Positions 36,167-45,026 of a stretch of 64,000 bases of DNA are shown in pieces. Every line of letters starts with the position of its first letter. The first letter of the stretch is position 1. This DNA is from Xanthomonas dyei (lineage in GTDB: Bacteria > Pseudomonadota > Gammaproteobacteria > Xanthomonadales > Xanthomonadaceae): NCBI RefSeq assembly GCF_002939865.1, contig NZ_MDEE01000003.1:119585-183584 (forward strand), written 5' to 3'. The notes beneath the pieces are model-generated. The model saw only the letters and a program-made list of their open reading frames with translations. It was not told the DNA's origin and did not search any database. The position numbers and the translations under genes were made by a program.

Positions 36167-36931
36167 TTAGCGGCTGCTTTCCACGGGAATGGTGTGGGCG
36201 CTCAACCACGCGCGCACATCCGATCTGACCTGCTGTCCGGTGGCGTTGAGCAGCCGATCCGGCGTGGTGAAGAAATACGCCTGGAAGGTTTTCTGCTGCG
36301 CATTGCGCACCGTGGGGTCCACGCCGGCCTCGAGCAATTGCAGCACTGCAGGACTGGCGGCGCCGCTCTGCGCGGCCAGATGCAGCAGGCTGTTGCCGGT
36401 CTGGTCGACCCGCTGAACGTCGGCGCCTGCATCGAGCAACAGGCCGATCTGCGCATCGCGCTTGCTCTGTACGGCGCGAAACAGCGGCGTCCAGCCGGCA
36501 CGCGTGCTGATCACATCGATCGGCGCCTTGTGCTGCAGCAGAATCTTCAGGTACTCCGGGTCCTGCGCCATGGCGGCCATGTGCACGACCGTTTCCTGGT
36601 CCATGCCCGGCAACGATGGGTCCGCGCCTGCGTCGAGCAGGGCGTCCAATGCGCGTGGTTGTTCGTTCCAGATTGCCCATTCCAGCAAGGTCACGTTCTG
36701 ATCGCCATGTGCGGCCAGATCGACGGTGGGGGCGAGTGTTTTGATCCGTGCAACGTCGCCGTGCGCGATGGCGTTGGCGATGTCGGTCAGACCGGGGTCG
36801 CGGAAAGCGACGGTGTGGTCCTGCAGCGTAGCTGACATGGTGGTTTGCTCCTTGGCACCGGGCGATGCGGTGCATGAGACCGCGAAAAACGAGGTCGCAA
36901 GAACGAGCAGGGTGGGGAATCGCGTCTGCAT
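36167..36931 (-). CDS. Ankyrin-repeat putative lipoprotein, likely immunity protein for the lipase effector
   Basis: A 254-residue protein with an export signal whose hydrophobic core runs into AVSC, a plausible lipobox with Cys near residue 20, so it is probably a periplasmic lipoprotein. The mature part is ankyrin repeats: TLLEWAIWNEQPRALDALLDAGADPS, TVVHMAAMAQDPEYLKILLQH, TPLFRAVQSKRDAQIGLLLDAGADV and SLLHLAAQSGAASPAVLQLLEAGVDP. A near-perfect AAGGAGAT precedes the ATG at 36931. It sits immediately upstream of the XVIPCD lipase on the same strand, as immunity genes of X-T4SS effectors do. Periplasmic location and adjacency support immunity, but binding is unproven. Confidence 0.82.
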   Translation of the reverse strand: MQTRFPTLLVLATSFFAVSCTASPGAKEQTTMSATLQDHTVAFRDPGLTDIANAIAHGDVARIKTLAPTVDLAAHGDQNVTLLEWAIWNEQPRALDALLDAGADPSLPGMDQETVVHMAAMAQDPEYLKILLQHKAPIDVISTRAGWTPLFRAVQSKRDAQIGLLLDAGADVQRVDQTGNSLLHLAAQSGAASPAVLQLLEAGVDPTVRNAQQKTFQAYFFTTPDRLLNATGQQVRSDVRAWLSAHTIPVESSR

Positions 36932-37166
36932 CGAAATCTCCTTCTCCTGATCGCATTCCTGGTGGCGCTGCGGCAAGTCCGGCCGCAGCGGGGCCGATCC
37001 TACCAGCTGTAAAAATCGCAAGCGGTAAGATTTCGTGACATGGCGCGGACCATGGTTAGGCGGTCGGGCCTGCTTGATGACGGCCGGTTTGGTGTAAACG
37101 TACGGGCGTATTCGTCACCTGCAGGCGCAGTGCGCCACAGCCGACGGTCACGACACGGCCGGCATA

Positions 37167-37871
37167 ATGGCGCTTTGCGAGCAGATGGGTGCAATGGCGT
37201 ACGAGCTACTGATCAGTGACTGCGATGGGGTTCTTGTCGACAGCGAAATACTGGCCGACCGGGTGATGCGCGAGGCGCTGGCGGCGTTTGTGCCGGCCGA
37301 ACCGTTGGAACATCTACTGGAAACCACCTTTGGGCAGACCACGCGCGAGGTGTTGCGGCGGGTGGAAGAGCACTTTGCGCTGCAGTTGCCCGAGGCCTTG
37401 CTGGCGCAGATCCAGGCACGCAGCGAGGCCTTGATCAGCGCCGAGGTGCAGCCGATTCCCGGCGTGCGCGAGGCGCTGGAGCAGATTCCGCTGCCGCTGG
37501 CAGTGGCCTCCAACAGCCGCCGCCACAACGTGATCGCATCGGTGGAGCGGGCCGGACTCACGGCGCGTGCGGCAGGGCGAGTCTTCAGTGCCGACATGGT
37601 GGAGCGGCCCAAGCCGGCGCCGGATGTGTATTTGCTGGCCGCCCGCACGGCCGGTGTGGCGCCGGAGCGGTGCCTGGTGATCGAAGACAGCCCCACCGGT
37701 GCGACCGCTGCGCTGGCGGCAGGCATGCAGGTGCTGGGTTTTACCGGTGCCAGCCATATTCCGCAGGGGCACGGCGACACCTTGCGTCGGATCGGCGTGC
37801 GCGAGGTGTTCGACGATATGCGCGATTTGCCCGCGTTGTTCGAGCGGCTCGCGCAAACGCGCGCTGGTTGA
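37167..37871 (+). CDS. HAD-superfamily sugar-phosphate phosphatase-like hydrolase
   Basis: A 234-residue subclass-IA HAD hydrolase. Motif I DCDGVLVDSE holds the nucleophile and acid/base aspartates (D18, D20); motif II is ASNS; the motif III Lys is in RPKPAPDVYLLA; motif IV is VIEDSPTGATAALAAGM. The helical cap and length resemble the beta-phosphoglucomutase / YieH / YqaB group. ATG codons at 37167, 37185 and 37194 are all in frame; 37194 (MAYELLISDCDGV) places motif I nearest to the usual distance. Substrate unknown. Divergent from the effector/immunity pair. Confidence 0.88.
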   Translation: MALCEQMGAMAYELLISDCDGVLVDSEILADRVMREALAAFVPAEPLEHLLETTFGQTTREVLRRVEEHFALQLPEALLAQIQARSEALISAEVQPIPGVREALEQIPLPLAVASNSRRHNVIASVERAGLTARAAGRVFSADMVERPKPAPDVYLLAARTAGVAPERCLVIEDSPTGATAALAAGMQVLGFTGASHIPQGHGDTLRRIGVREVFDDMRDLPALFERLAQTRAG

Positions 37872-37947
37872 GGATGTCGGGTCGCAGCATCGTTTGGCTG
37901 CGGTCACATGCTTGGATCGAAAGCCTAGTTGGTCGAGCTTGCGATGC

Positions 37948-38036
37948 CCTCACCGCTTGCGAGACACGCCGTGAACCCGTCCCTGGGGGCTCGGTGGCGG
38001 CATCCATGCCGCCACACGGTCCCGCAATCGGTGAGG
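37948..38036. repeat. Palindromic repeat element A, copy 1 (89 bp)
   Basis: The terminal arms CCTCACCGCTTGCGAGAC and GTCCCGCAATCGGTGAGG are near-perfect inverted repeats. Inside, GGCGGCATCCATGCCGCC (37996-38013) is itself palindromic. The same 89-bp element with three substitutions lies at 63651-63739. The unit is REP/MITE-like: no coding capacity, conserved length and ends. Confidence 0.85.
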
Positions 38037-38195
38037 ACACCGCACCAGAGAGTTGGTCGGTCGCTAGGTGAAAAGCGGGCCATCTGGCTAGTTGCATTGG
38101 CTTGCTGCTGCGGGGTCGTAACGACATGAGCGTTAGCGAATTAGAAGTACCGCATGCATTGATTGCATCTTGCACACCGACAATCTCGACCGGTC

Positions 38196-38295
38196 CTTGC
38201 CCGCTCACCGTCGCGGGACCTTACGCGGCATGGATGCCGCGTAAGAGCTTACAAGGACGTACTTGCAGCGTGTCCCGCGATGGTGAGCGGGCAAG
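38196..38295. repeat. Palindromic repeat element B, copy 1 (100 bp)
   Basis: Inverted terminal arms: CTTGCCCGCTCACCGTCGCG then GGAC on the left, and GTCCCGCGATGGTGAGCGGG then CAAG on the right. The centre is a palindrome with 12-bp arms CTTACGCGGCAT/ATGCCGCGTAAG around GG (38220-38245). The architecture mirrors element A, including a GCATNNATGC core. A second right-arm copy with the same downstream words (TGCAGCCAAGCC) follows at 38342-38365. Confidence 0.8.
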
Positions 38296-38416
38296 GGGCC
38301 TTGCAGCCAAGCCGCATATCAGCCGCTTTACCTTGCTGCCTGTCCCGCGACGGTGGGCGGGCAGGGACCCTGCAGCCAAGCCGTAGATGCGCCGATCGAA
38401 AACTCAAGCCATCAAC

Positions 38417-38450
38417 GCAACAGGGCGCGATTCGCATCGCGCCCTGTTGC
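38417..38450. terminator. Long hairpin at the end of cstA-ybdD
   Basis: Perfect 15-bp stem GCAACAGGGCGCGAT/ATCGCGCCCTGTTGC with a TCGC loop, 23 bases beyond the ybdD stop (minus strand). The leftward flank has only a displaced TTTT, so it is a probable but not classical terminator for the cstA-ybdD transcript. Confidence 0.6.
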
Positions 38451-38473
38451 ATTTGCATCGGTCGATCCACCGG

Positions 38474-38698
38474 TCAGCAGCAGCGAAACCCGCTCTTGCC
38501 GCCGTAGCGTGCGTCCTGCCGCTCGCGGAAGAACGCGGGGTAATCCATCACCGGTTTGTCGGGGTGTTTTTCCAGCATGTGCCGCACGTAGTTGTCGTAG
38601 TCGGGAATGCCGCAGCACAGGCGCGCGGTTTGGATGAGCCGCCGCCAAATGCGGCGATGCACCTGATATTGGCTGGCAAGAACGAGTTGGGTGCCCAT
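38474..38698 (-). CDS. ybdD: YbdD/YjiX-family small protein
   Basis: A 74-residue protein of the YbdD/YjiX (DUF466) family, with [23 protein letters not shown] and [22 protein letters not shown], ending GFRCC. Family members are encoded directly after CstA/BtsT pyruvate transporters and are required or helpful for uptake in E. coli. Here the ATG overlaps the cstA TAA by one base, so the two are translationally coupled. Confidence 0.93.
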   Translation of the reverse strand: MGTQLVLASQYQVHRRIWRRLIQTARLCCGIPDYDNYVRHMLEKHPDKPVMDYPAFFRERQDARYGGKSGFRCC

Positions 38699-40770
38699 TA
38701 CAGATCCGCCATCTGATGTGGCTGCAAGGACACGTAAGGGGTTTCGCGGTCGCTGCGCTGCGGGTTGCGGCGCGCAATCACGATCGTCTTGACCGCATAG
38801 ATCAGGACCGAGCCGACCACGAACAGAAACAGCACGGTCAGCCCGGTGTTGACGTAGGCATTGGTGACGATCTGCTGCATCTGCGGCACGGTCTTGGCCG
38901 GTGCGGTGATGGTGTTGCTGGCGATGGCGGCCTGGTACTTGTGCGCCTGCGCCAGGAAGCCCTGCGCCGGGTTGCTGTCGAAGATCTTGATCAGCCCGGC
39001 GTAGGTCGTGCACAGCAACAGCCACAGCGCCGGCACGATGGTGACCCACGCATAGCGGTCGCGCTTCATCTTGAACAGCACCACGGTGCCGAGCATCAAC
39101 GCGATACCCGCCAGCATCTGGTTGGAGATTCCGAACAACGGCCACAGCGTCTGGATGCCGCCGAACGGATCGATCACGCCGGTGTAGAGCAGATAGCCCC
39201 ACAGCGCCACGCAGCCAGCGGTGGCGATGATGTTGGCGGTCCACGATTCGGTTTTCTTCAGCGCCGGGATGAAGTTGCCCAGCAGGTCCTGCAGCATGAA
39301 GCGGCCCGCACGCGTGCCGGCATCCACCGCGGTCAGGATGAACAGGGCTTCGAACAGGATGGCGAAGTGGTACCAGAACGCCATGGTGTCCTCGCCCGGC
39401 AATAGCTGGTGCAGGATCTGCGCGATGCCCACCGCCAACGTGGGTGCGCCGCCGGCGCGGGCCAGGATGCTGTGCTCGCCGATGTCCCTGGCGGTGGCTT
39501 CCAGCACGTCCGGGGTGATCGCAAAGCCCCATTCGGAGACCTTGGCCGCAACCGCAATGGTGTCGGTACCGACCAGCGAAGCGGGGCTGTTCATGGCGAA
39601 GTAGATACCGGGCTCGATGATCGAGGCCGCCACCAGCGCCATCACTGCCACGAACGATTCCATCAGCATGCCGCCGTAGCCGATGTAGCGCATGTGGCCT
39701 TCGTTGGCGAGCAGCTTGGGCGTGGTGCCGGAGGCGATCAGCGCGTGGAAGCCGGAGACCGCACCGCAGGCGATGGTGATGAACAGGAACGGGAAGATGC
39801 CGCCTTTCCATACCGGGCCGTCGCCGGTGGAGGCGAACTGGGTCAGGGCCGGCATCTTGAGATCGGGCATGACCACCAGGATGCCGATGGCCAGCGCCAG
39901 AATCGTGCCGATCTTGAGGAAGGTGGACAGGTAATCGCGCGGTGCCAGCAGCAGCCATACCGGCAGCACCGAGGCGACGAAACCGTAGCCGATCAGCATC
40001 CAGGTGATCTGCTTGGCGGTAAAGGTGAAGGCCGGCCCCCAGGTCGGGTCGGCGGCGACCTTGCCGCCCAGCCAGATTGCGCCCAGCAACAGGATCAGCC
40101 CGACCACCGAAATCTCGCCGATCTTGCCGACGCGGATGTAGCGCATGTACACGCCCATCATGATCGCGATGGGCATGGTGGCGATCACCGTGAACATTCC
40201 CCACGGGCTCTCGGCCAACGCCTTGACCACCACCATCGCCAGCACCGCCAGGATGATGATCATGATCAGGAAGGCGCCGAACAGCGCGATGGTGCCGGGC
40301 ACCTGGCCCATCTCTTCGCGCACCAGATCGCCCAGCGAGCGGCCGTTGCGGCGCGAGGACAGGAACAGCACCACAAAGTCCTGCACCGCGCCGGCAAACA
40401 CCACGCCGACTACCAGCCACAGCAGGCCGGGCAGGTAGCCCATCTGCGCGGCGAGCACCGGGCCGACCAACGGCCCGGCGCCGGCAATGGCGGCAAAGTG
40501 GTGGCCGAACAGCACGTGCTTGTTGGTGGGCACGTAGTCCAGACCGTCGTTGTTGGACACCGCCGGCGTGGCGCGGGTGGGGTCGAGCTGCATCACCTTG
40601 TCGGCGATGAACAGGCTGTAGAACCGGTAGGCGATCAGATAGATCGACACCGCCGCCACCACGATCCATAGCGCATTGATGTGCTCGCCACGCCGCAGCG
40701 CCACGGTACCCAGACAGAACGCAGCCAGCAGCGCGAGTGCGCCCCAGGCCAGCTTCGAGAACCCTTTCAT
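38698..40770 (-). CDS. cstA: Carbon starvation protein A (pyruvate/peptide transporter)
   Basis: A 690-residue inner-membrane protein with about sixteen hydrophobic helices, the length of E. coli CstA. Signatures: [29 protein letters not shown] (as two adjacent segments), [14 protein letters not shown], and [26 protein letters not shown]. CstA-type proteins transport pyruvate and have been linked to peptide use during carbon starvation; which applies here cannot be read from sequence. The adjacent ybdD supports pyruvate uptake. Divergent from a pirin gene; no LytS/LytR-type two-component genes nearby. Confidence 0.96.
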   Translation of the reverse strand: MKGFSKLAWGALALLAAFCLGTVALRRGEHINALWIVVAAVSIYLIAYRFYSLFIADKVMQLDPTRATPAVSNNDGLDYVPTNKHVLFGHHFAAIAGAGPLVGPVLAAQMGYLPGLLWLVVGVVFAGAVQDFVVLFLSSRRNGRSLGDLVREEMGQVPGTIALFGAFLIMIIILAVLAMVVVKALAESPWGMFTVIATMPIAIMMGVYMRYIRVGKIGEISVVGLILLLGAIWLGGKVAADPTWGPAFTFTAKQITWMLIGYGFVASVLPVWLLLAPRDYLSTFLKIGTILALAIGILVVMPDLKMPALTQFASTGDGPVWKGGIFPFLFITIACGAVSGFHALIASGTTPKLLANEGHMRYIGYGGMLMESFVAVMALVAASIIEPGIYFAMNSPASLVGTDTIAVAAKVSEWGFAITPDVLEATARDIGEHSILARAGGAPTLAVGIAQILHQLLPGEDTMAFWYHFAILFEALFILTAVDAGTRAGRFMLQDLLGNFIPALKKTESWTANIIATAGCVALWGYLLYTGVIDPFGGIQTLWPLFGISNQMLAGIALMLGTVVLFKMKRDRYAWVTIVPALWLLLCTTYAGLIKIFDSNPAQGFLAQAHKYQAAIASNTITAPAKTVPQMQQIVTNAYVNTGLTVLFLFVVGSVLIYAVKTIVIARRNPQRSDRETPYVSLQPHQMADL

Positions 40771-41002
40771 GCATGCCCCTCAGGAACGATTCGCTCAAGG
40801 GTCCCCCCGTGCCCGGCTGCGGTCAATGGCAGCGTTTCGCGGCAGGGTAAAACTTTGGTCGTAGAGTGTTCGGGCAGATGGTGCGCTAGCGCCCGCCGCA
40901 CGGGGCCGACGTTTGGAACGATCGGTTGCAACGGCCGTGGTTGGGCGCTGCAGCATGCGCACCCATCATTGGCGCACCGACACACTGCACAGGGACAACG
41001 CA

Positions 41003-41860
41003 ATGAGCACCACCACCACGACCGCGGCGCATGTGCTGCGCACCATCCGCGGCATGCCGACCTCCGACGGCGCCGGCGTCAAGCTGACCCGCGTCATCGG
41101 CACCCAGCAGCTGCCGGATCTGGACCCGTTTCTGATGCTCGACGAGTTCGGCACCGAAAAGGCCGAGGACTACATCGGCGGTTTTCCGAGCCACCCGCAT
41201 CGCGGCTTCGAGACGGTGACCTACATGCTCGACGGGCGCATGCGCCACAAGGACAACCACGGCAACGAAGGCCTGCTGACACCGGGCAGCGTGCAGTGGA
41301 TGACCGCCGGCCGCGGCCTGATCCATTCGGAAATGCCGGAGCAGGAATCCGGGCGCATGCGCGGCTTTCAGCTATGGGTGAACCTGCCTGCGCGCGACAA
41401 GATGACCGAGCCCAAGTACCAGGAATACGCGCCCGACCATATCCCGGTGGCGCAGCCTGCGCCCGGCGTGACGGTCAAGGTGATTGCCGGCGCCGTGGGC
41501 GAGGTGATCGGCCCGATCGTGCAACCTGCGACCAGCCCGGTGTATCTGGATATCGCCCTGGCACCGGATACGGCGTGGGATTACCTGCTGCCCGGCGGAC
41601 ACAACGCGTTTGCGTATGCGTTTGAAGGCGACGTTGCAGTGGGCGAAGGCGATGCTTCGCGCACGCTGCCTGCGCAGGAACTGGCAGTGCTGGGCGGTGG
41701 CGAGCGGTTGACGCTGCGCGCTGGTGGGCAGGGCGCGCAGCTGATTCTGGTGGCCGGCCGCCCGCTCAACGAACCGGTGATGCGGCATGGCCCGTTCGTG
41801 ATGAACACCAAGCAGGAATTGATGCAGGCGTTCGTCGATTTCCAGGAAGGGCGGTTCTAA
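41003..41860 (+). CDS. Pirin-family protein
   Basis: A 285-residue bicupin. The N-terminal cupin shows DPFLMLDEFG, FPSHPHRGFETVTYMLDG and GSVQWMTAGRGLIHSEMPE, giving the His/His/His/Glu metal site of pirins. LWVNLPARDKMTEPKYQE is the typical linker. Pirins range from quercetinases to regulators; no activity can be assigned. The ATG at 41003 follows AGGGACAACGCA; the upstream open frame lacks family content. The OsmC-family gene starts 33 bases downstream, probably the same transcript. Confidence 0.93.
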   Translation: MSTTTTTAAHVLRTIRGMPTSDGAGVKLTRVIGTQQLPDLDPFLMLDEFGTEKAEDYIGGFPSHPHRGFETVTYMLDGRMRHKDNHGNEGLLTPGSVQWMTAGRGLIHSEMPEQESGRMRGFQLWVNLPARDKMTEPKYQEYAPDHIPVAQPAPGVTVKVIAGAVGEVIGPIVQPATSPVYLDIALAPDTAWDYLLPGGHNAFAYAFEGDVAVGEGDASRTLPAQELAVLGGGERLTLRAGGQGAQLILVAGRPLNEPVMRHGPFVMNTKQELMQAFVDFQEGRF

Positions 41861-41893
41861 CCGTGTCCACGTCATACAGCGCAGGAGAGTGTC

Positions 41894-42319
41894 ATGAGTG
41901 ACCGCCCCGTCCATGTCAGTACCGAAGCGGTGCCGTACACCGTCACCATTCACGACGGGCAGCACCGCTGGGTGGGCGATACCCAGCCGGCAAACGGCGG
42001 CACCGATGCCGGGCCGGATCCGGAGTCGCAAGTGCTCGGGGCGTTGGGCGCGTGCACCGCCATCACGGTGTCGATGGTGGCGGCACGCAAACAGTGGCCG
42101 TTGACGGCGGTGCACGTGCATCTGCATTACACCCAACGTGGTGCAGCAGGCACCGACATCAGCCGTGAGATCGTGCTCGAAGGCGCACTGGATGACGCGC
42201 AACGCGCGCGCTTGATGGAAGTGGCCGATAAATGCCCGATCCATCGGCTCTTGACTGGCGAGGTGCGTATTTCCAGTCGCTTGCAGGCGGCGGAAGCTGC
42301 CGGCAACCCCGCGGCCTGA
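41894..42319 (+). CDS. OsmC-family protein
   Basis: A 141-residue OsmC/Ohr-superfamily protein. PESQVLGALGACTAITVSMVAARKQWPL holds the first reactive Cys with the usual following helix (shown here as one stretch only for location at residues 43-70); DKCPIHRLL holds the second. The mid-protein YTQRGAAGTDISREI is atypical of classical Ohr. Likely thiol peroxidase of organic hydroperoxides; AGGAGA precedes the ATG. Co-oriented with the pirin gene. Confidence 0.88.
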   Translation: MSDRPVHVSTEAVPYTVTIHDGQHRWVGDTQPANGGTDAGPDPESQVLGALGACTAITVSMVAARKQWPLTAVHVHLHYTQRGAAGTDISREIVLEGALDDAQRARLMEVADKCPIHRLLTGEVRISSRLQAAEAAGNPAA

Positions 42320-42330
42320 GTGTGTCGAGC

Positions 42331-42359
42331 GTCACCGCATCTCGTCTGGATGCGGTGAC
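42331..42359. terminator. Hairpin between convergent genes
   Basis: Perfect 11-bp stem GTCACCGCATC/GATGCGGTGAC with a 7-base loop, just after the OsmC gene stop. No T-run on either side, so it may act as a transcript-stabilising hairpin or a weak terminator for both converging transcripts. Confidence 0.5.
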
Positions 42360-42462
42360 TCGCGGCCATTAGTCAGGCCATCAGCACGGCAGGCGCTAAA
42401 CTGCCGCGCAGCTACTGCGCGATGCACGCGCGGCATCACGCCACGCAGCGACCCGCGTTGCC

Positions 42463-42924
42463 TCAGCGCTGCAACGCAAGACTGGCCGGCTGCAGGTCCA
42501 TCGCCTGCACCAGCGATTGCATCGAGGCGAGTTCTTCGCTGCTGGCGCCGTCGATCCACAGTTGTGCGTAGCGCTTCTTGCCCAGCTCCACCACGGTGAC
42601 GCGGCGCGATTCCATGCCCGGCATCTCACGGCCGCCCAGATCGAGCTTGTACCAGTAGAAGTCTTCCTGCTGGAGCTGGCCTTTTTCGGCACGGCGGTCG
42701 CGGGCCAGGGTCATGGCCGGGTCGCGGGTGGTGAGCATCACGCCCACCACCTGGCGGCCGTCGGCGGTGACCGCCTTGCAGACCAGATAGTCGGCACCGG
42801 CCAGCTCGTTCCATTGCAGTCCCGATGCGGGCGGCAAGGGCGGGCAGACCGGCGAGGTCTGGGCGTGGGCGGTTGCGGCGGCCAGCAGCAATGACAGGCC
42901 GAACAGGCAGGATGCGGACTTCAT
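42463..42924 (-). CDS. Hypothetical exported protein
   Basis: A 153-residue protein with a classical signal peptide (MKSASCLFGLSLLLAAATAHA, cleavage before QTS). The mature part has two cysteines (SPVC, YLVC) that could form a disulfide, and alternates beta-rich segments (QVVGVMLTTRDP, RVTVVELGKKRYAQLWIDG). I recognise no family. Monocistronic, convergent with the OsmC gene. Confidence 0.8.
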   Translation of the reverse strand: MKSASCLFGLSLLLAAATAHAQTSPVCPPLPPASGLQWNELAGADYLVCKAVTADGRQVVGVMLTTRDPAMTLARDRRAEKGQLQQEDFYWYKLDLGGREMPGMESRRVTVVELGKKRYAQLWIDGASSEELASMQSLVQAMDLQPASLALQR

Positions 42925-43172
42925 TCAAGTGTTCCCCGGCGATGGATGACAATGCGGGGCGACGTCGTCTTTCGTGCCGCTGCACCGTCCCAAGCTCCCC
43001 GCTCGAGCGTGCCGTCCACGCGACGTGCTCCGACTACGCGGTATCACTACCACAGATGTGTGGGCGTGCTCAAGATGGGTCGCATCGATGCCTGGCATCG
43101 CTTGTGTGACGCGGCACTCCCGTTGCGAGACCTGGTGCGGTTGTGTTCGCCATGCCGAATTCGCGCATGGTT

Positions 43173-44063
43173 TCAGGGGTAATTGACCGGATGGGGTGCC
43201 GGCGTTTCCGGCAGCGGGATGAATTCCTTGTCGTCGCCGGGAATGCTGCCGAAGCGCCCGGCCTGCCAGTCTTCCTTGGCCTGTTCGATACGCTCCTTGG
43301 AGCTGGACACGAAGTTCCACCACAGATGACGCGGGCCATCCAGCGGCTCGCCGCCGAGCAGCATGGCCTTGAGGGGGGTCTTGGCGCGCAGGCGCCCGCG
43401 CGCGCCGGGCGAGGGCACGATCAGGTGGCGCGCCGGCACGTCGGCGCCATCCAGCTGCGCCTCGCCTTCCAGGATGTACAACGCGCGTTCGGCGTGGCCG
43501 GTGTCCAGATCGATTTCGGCATCCGGGGCCAGATCCAGCGCCACATTGAGGGTGCCGCTGAACACCTGCACCGGCGATTCTTCGCCATAGGCGCGGCCGG
43601 CGATCACCCGCAGCCACACGCCATCGCGGCGCTGCTGCGGCAGGCTGGCGGCGGCATGGTGGTGGAAGGCCGGCGCGGTTTCTTCGGCCGAGCGCGGCAG
43701 CGCGATCCAGGTCTGCATGCCATGCAGTGCATGTTCGCGTGCGCGCTCGGGGCCGGGCGTGCGTTCGGAATGGGCAATGCCGCGGCCGGCAGTCATCCAG
43801 TTGACGTCGCCGGGGCGGATTACCTGATCGGAGCCGAGCGTGTCGCGGTGGCCGATCTCGCCCGCCCACAGGAAGGTCACGGTGGCCAGGCCGATATGCG
43901 GATGCGGGCGCACGTCGATGCCATGGTCCGGCTCCAGCACCGCCGGGCCCATATGATCGACGAACACGAACGGGCCCACGCTGCGCGCCTGCAAGGTGGG
44001 CACCGCGCGACGCACTTGCAGCCCGCCGATGTCGTGGACGCGTGGAGCGATCAGAGTGGTCAT
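43173..44063 (-). CDS. Pirin-family protein (second)
   Basis: A 296-residue bicupin like the one at 41 kb: VGPFVFVDHMGP, RPHPHIGLATVTFLWAGE, GDVNWMTAGRGIAHSE, and a C-terminal cupin ending in GPRHLWWNFVSSSKERIEQAKEDWQ, the tail typical of YhhW-type pirins. The metal-site residues are conserved. I start at the ATG at 44063 (MTTLIAPRV); the frame is open upstream without family content. Function unassigned; the two pirins flank each other with opposite orientation. Confidence 0.92.
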   Translation of the reverse strand: MTTLIAPRVHDIGGLQVRRAVPTLQARSVGPFVFVDHMGPAVLEPDHGIDVRPHPHIGLATVTFLWAGEIGHRDTLGSDQVIRPGDVNWMTAGRGIAHSERTPGPERAREHALHGMQTWIALPRSAEETAPAFHHHAAASLPQQRRDGVWLRVIAGRAYGEESPVQVFSGTLNVALDLAPDAEIDLDTGHAERALYILEGEAQLDGADVPARHLIVPSPGARGRLRAKTPLKAMLLGGEPLDGPRHLWWNFVSSSKERIEQAKEDWQAGRFGSIPGDDKEFIPLPETPAPHPVNYP

Positions 44064-44215
44064 GGCGGTGGCTCGTGACGAATGGGAGCCAAAGCTTCGC
44101 ATGCACGCCACGCCGTCGCAGCGCCGTCGATCAAGATGGAATGTTCTGCGTGCGCCGCGGCGATAGTGCGGCGGTGCCGAGGTCGACCGCATGGCGCTGG
44201 CGCGCTGGATCGGTG

Positions 44216-44923
44216 TTACAGCAGGCTCGCCTGTACAGGCAGATCGATCTCGCCACGCCGCGACGCCAGCCGATCGGCCAGACGCGTGGGTTCGGGCAGG
44301 CGATAGCCACGCAGCGTGCGCAGGGTCCAGTCGAGCGCGCCTTGCATCGAGACGCGATGCCCGGGCGAGACGATCAGCGGATTGCAGCGCGGCTTGCTGC
44401 GCAATGCCCAGCCGATCTGCATGCCGCCTAGCAGGATGCGGCTATGCGCGCCGCGCTCCGGGCCGGGGTCGACAAAGCTGCCGGCCAGCCGTTGCTTGGC
44501 CACGCCGATGCTCGGCAAGCCCGTGACCACGCCGAAGTGCGCAGCAATGCCCAACTTGCGCGGATGCGCGATGCCCTGACCATCGACGAACACCAGATCC
44601 GGCGTGCGCGACAGCAGTGCCAGCGCCTGCAGTAATGCCGGCAATTCGCGGAAGCTGAGCAGGCCCGGCACATACGGCATCGAGGTGGGCGCGCGCGCCA
44701 CATGCGTTTCCAACGGAAGCAGGGTCTGCGCATCCAGCAGCACGGCGGCGGCACGCGTGGTCTGCCCGTCGTCTTCGAAGCCGACATCGAAGCCGGCCAG
44801 CAACTGCGGCGTTGCGACGACTTCGTCCTGCAACACCACGCGCTGTGCCAGTTGCTGCTGCAACTGTCGCGCCTGTGCGGCGCTGCCGTCCCAATCGGCG
44901 AATACGGGAGCGATGTTCGACAT
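44216..44923 (-). CDS. nfi: Endonuclease V (deoxyinosine 3'-endonuclease)
   Basis: A 235-residue DNA-repair nuclease that nicks one base 3' of deoxyinosine. It aligns well with E. coli Nfi: [15 protein letters not shown] (D46), the [15 protein letters not shown] wedge (Y84), [17 protein letters not shown] (D114), GVAKQRLAG, and [19 protein letters not shown] chose the ATG at 44923 (MSNIAPVF), which gives the family N-terminus; the longer frame runs into the divergent gpmA promoter region. Confidence 0.95.
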   Translation of the reverse strand: MSNIAPVFADWDGSAAQARQLQQQLAQRVVLQDEVVATPQLLAGFDVGFEDDGQTTRAAAVLLDAQTLLPLETHVARAPTSMPYVPGLLSFRELPALLQALALLSRTPDLVFVDGQGIAHPRKLGIAAHFGVVTGLPSIGVAKQRLAGSFVDPGPERGAHSRILLGGMQIGWALRSKPRCNPLIVSPGHRVSMQGALDWTLRTLRGYRLPEPTRLADRLASRRGEIDLPVQASLL

Positions 44924-45026
44924 GGCCGCAGCATCGCGCGCCGCACGTGGGCGGCTCGTGCACGCCAGCGATGCGCTGGCTGCCGCTACAATCCCAGGCT
45001 GATCGGCCCCCAATCGGAGAACCGTA

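Larger units (their letters stand above)
37872..38473. other. Repeat-rich intergenic region
   Basis: Contains palindromic elements A (37948-38036) and B (38196-38295), an extra copy of the B right arm (38342-38365) and a long hairpin (38417-38450). Short frames cross it but are made of repeat sequence. I see no gene here. Confidence 0.7.

Noticed and set aside
37948..38365. Palindromic elements considered as tRNA, attachment site or small RNA gene
   Set aside because: No cloverleaf or CCA-end logic, no integrase nearby, and the same units recur at the right edge, which fits a dispersed repeat better.
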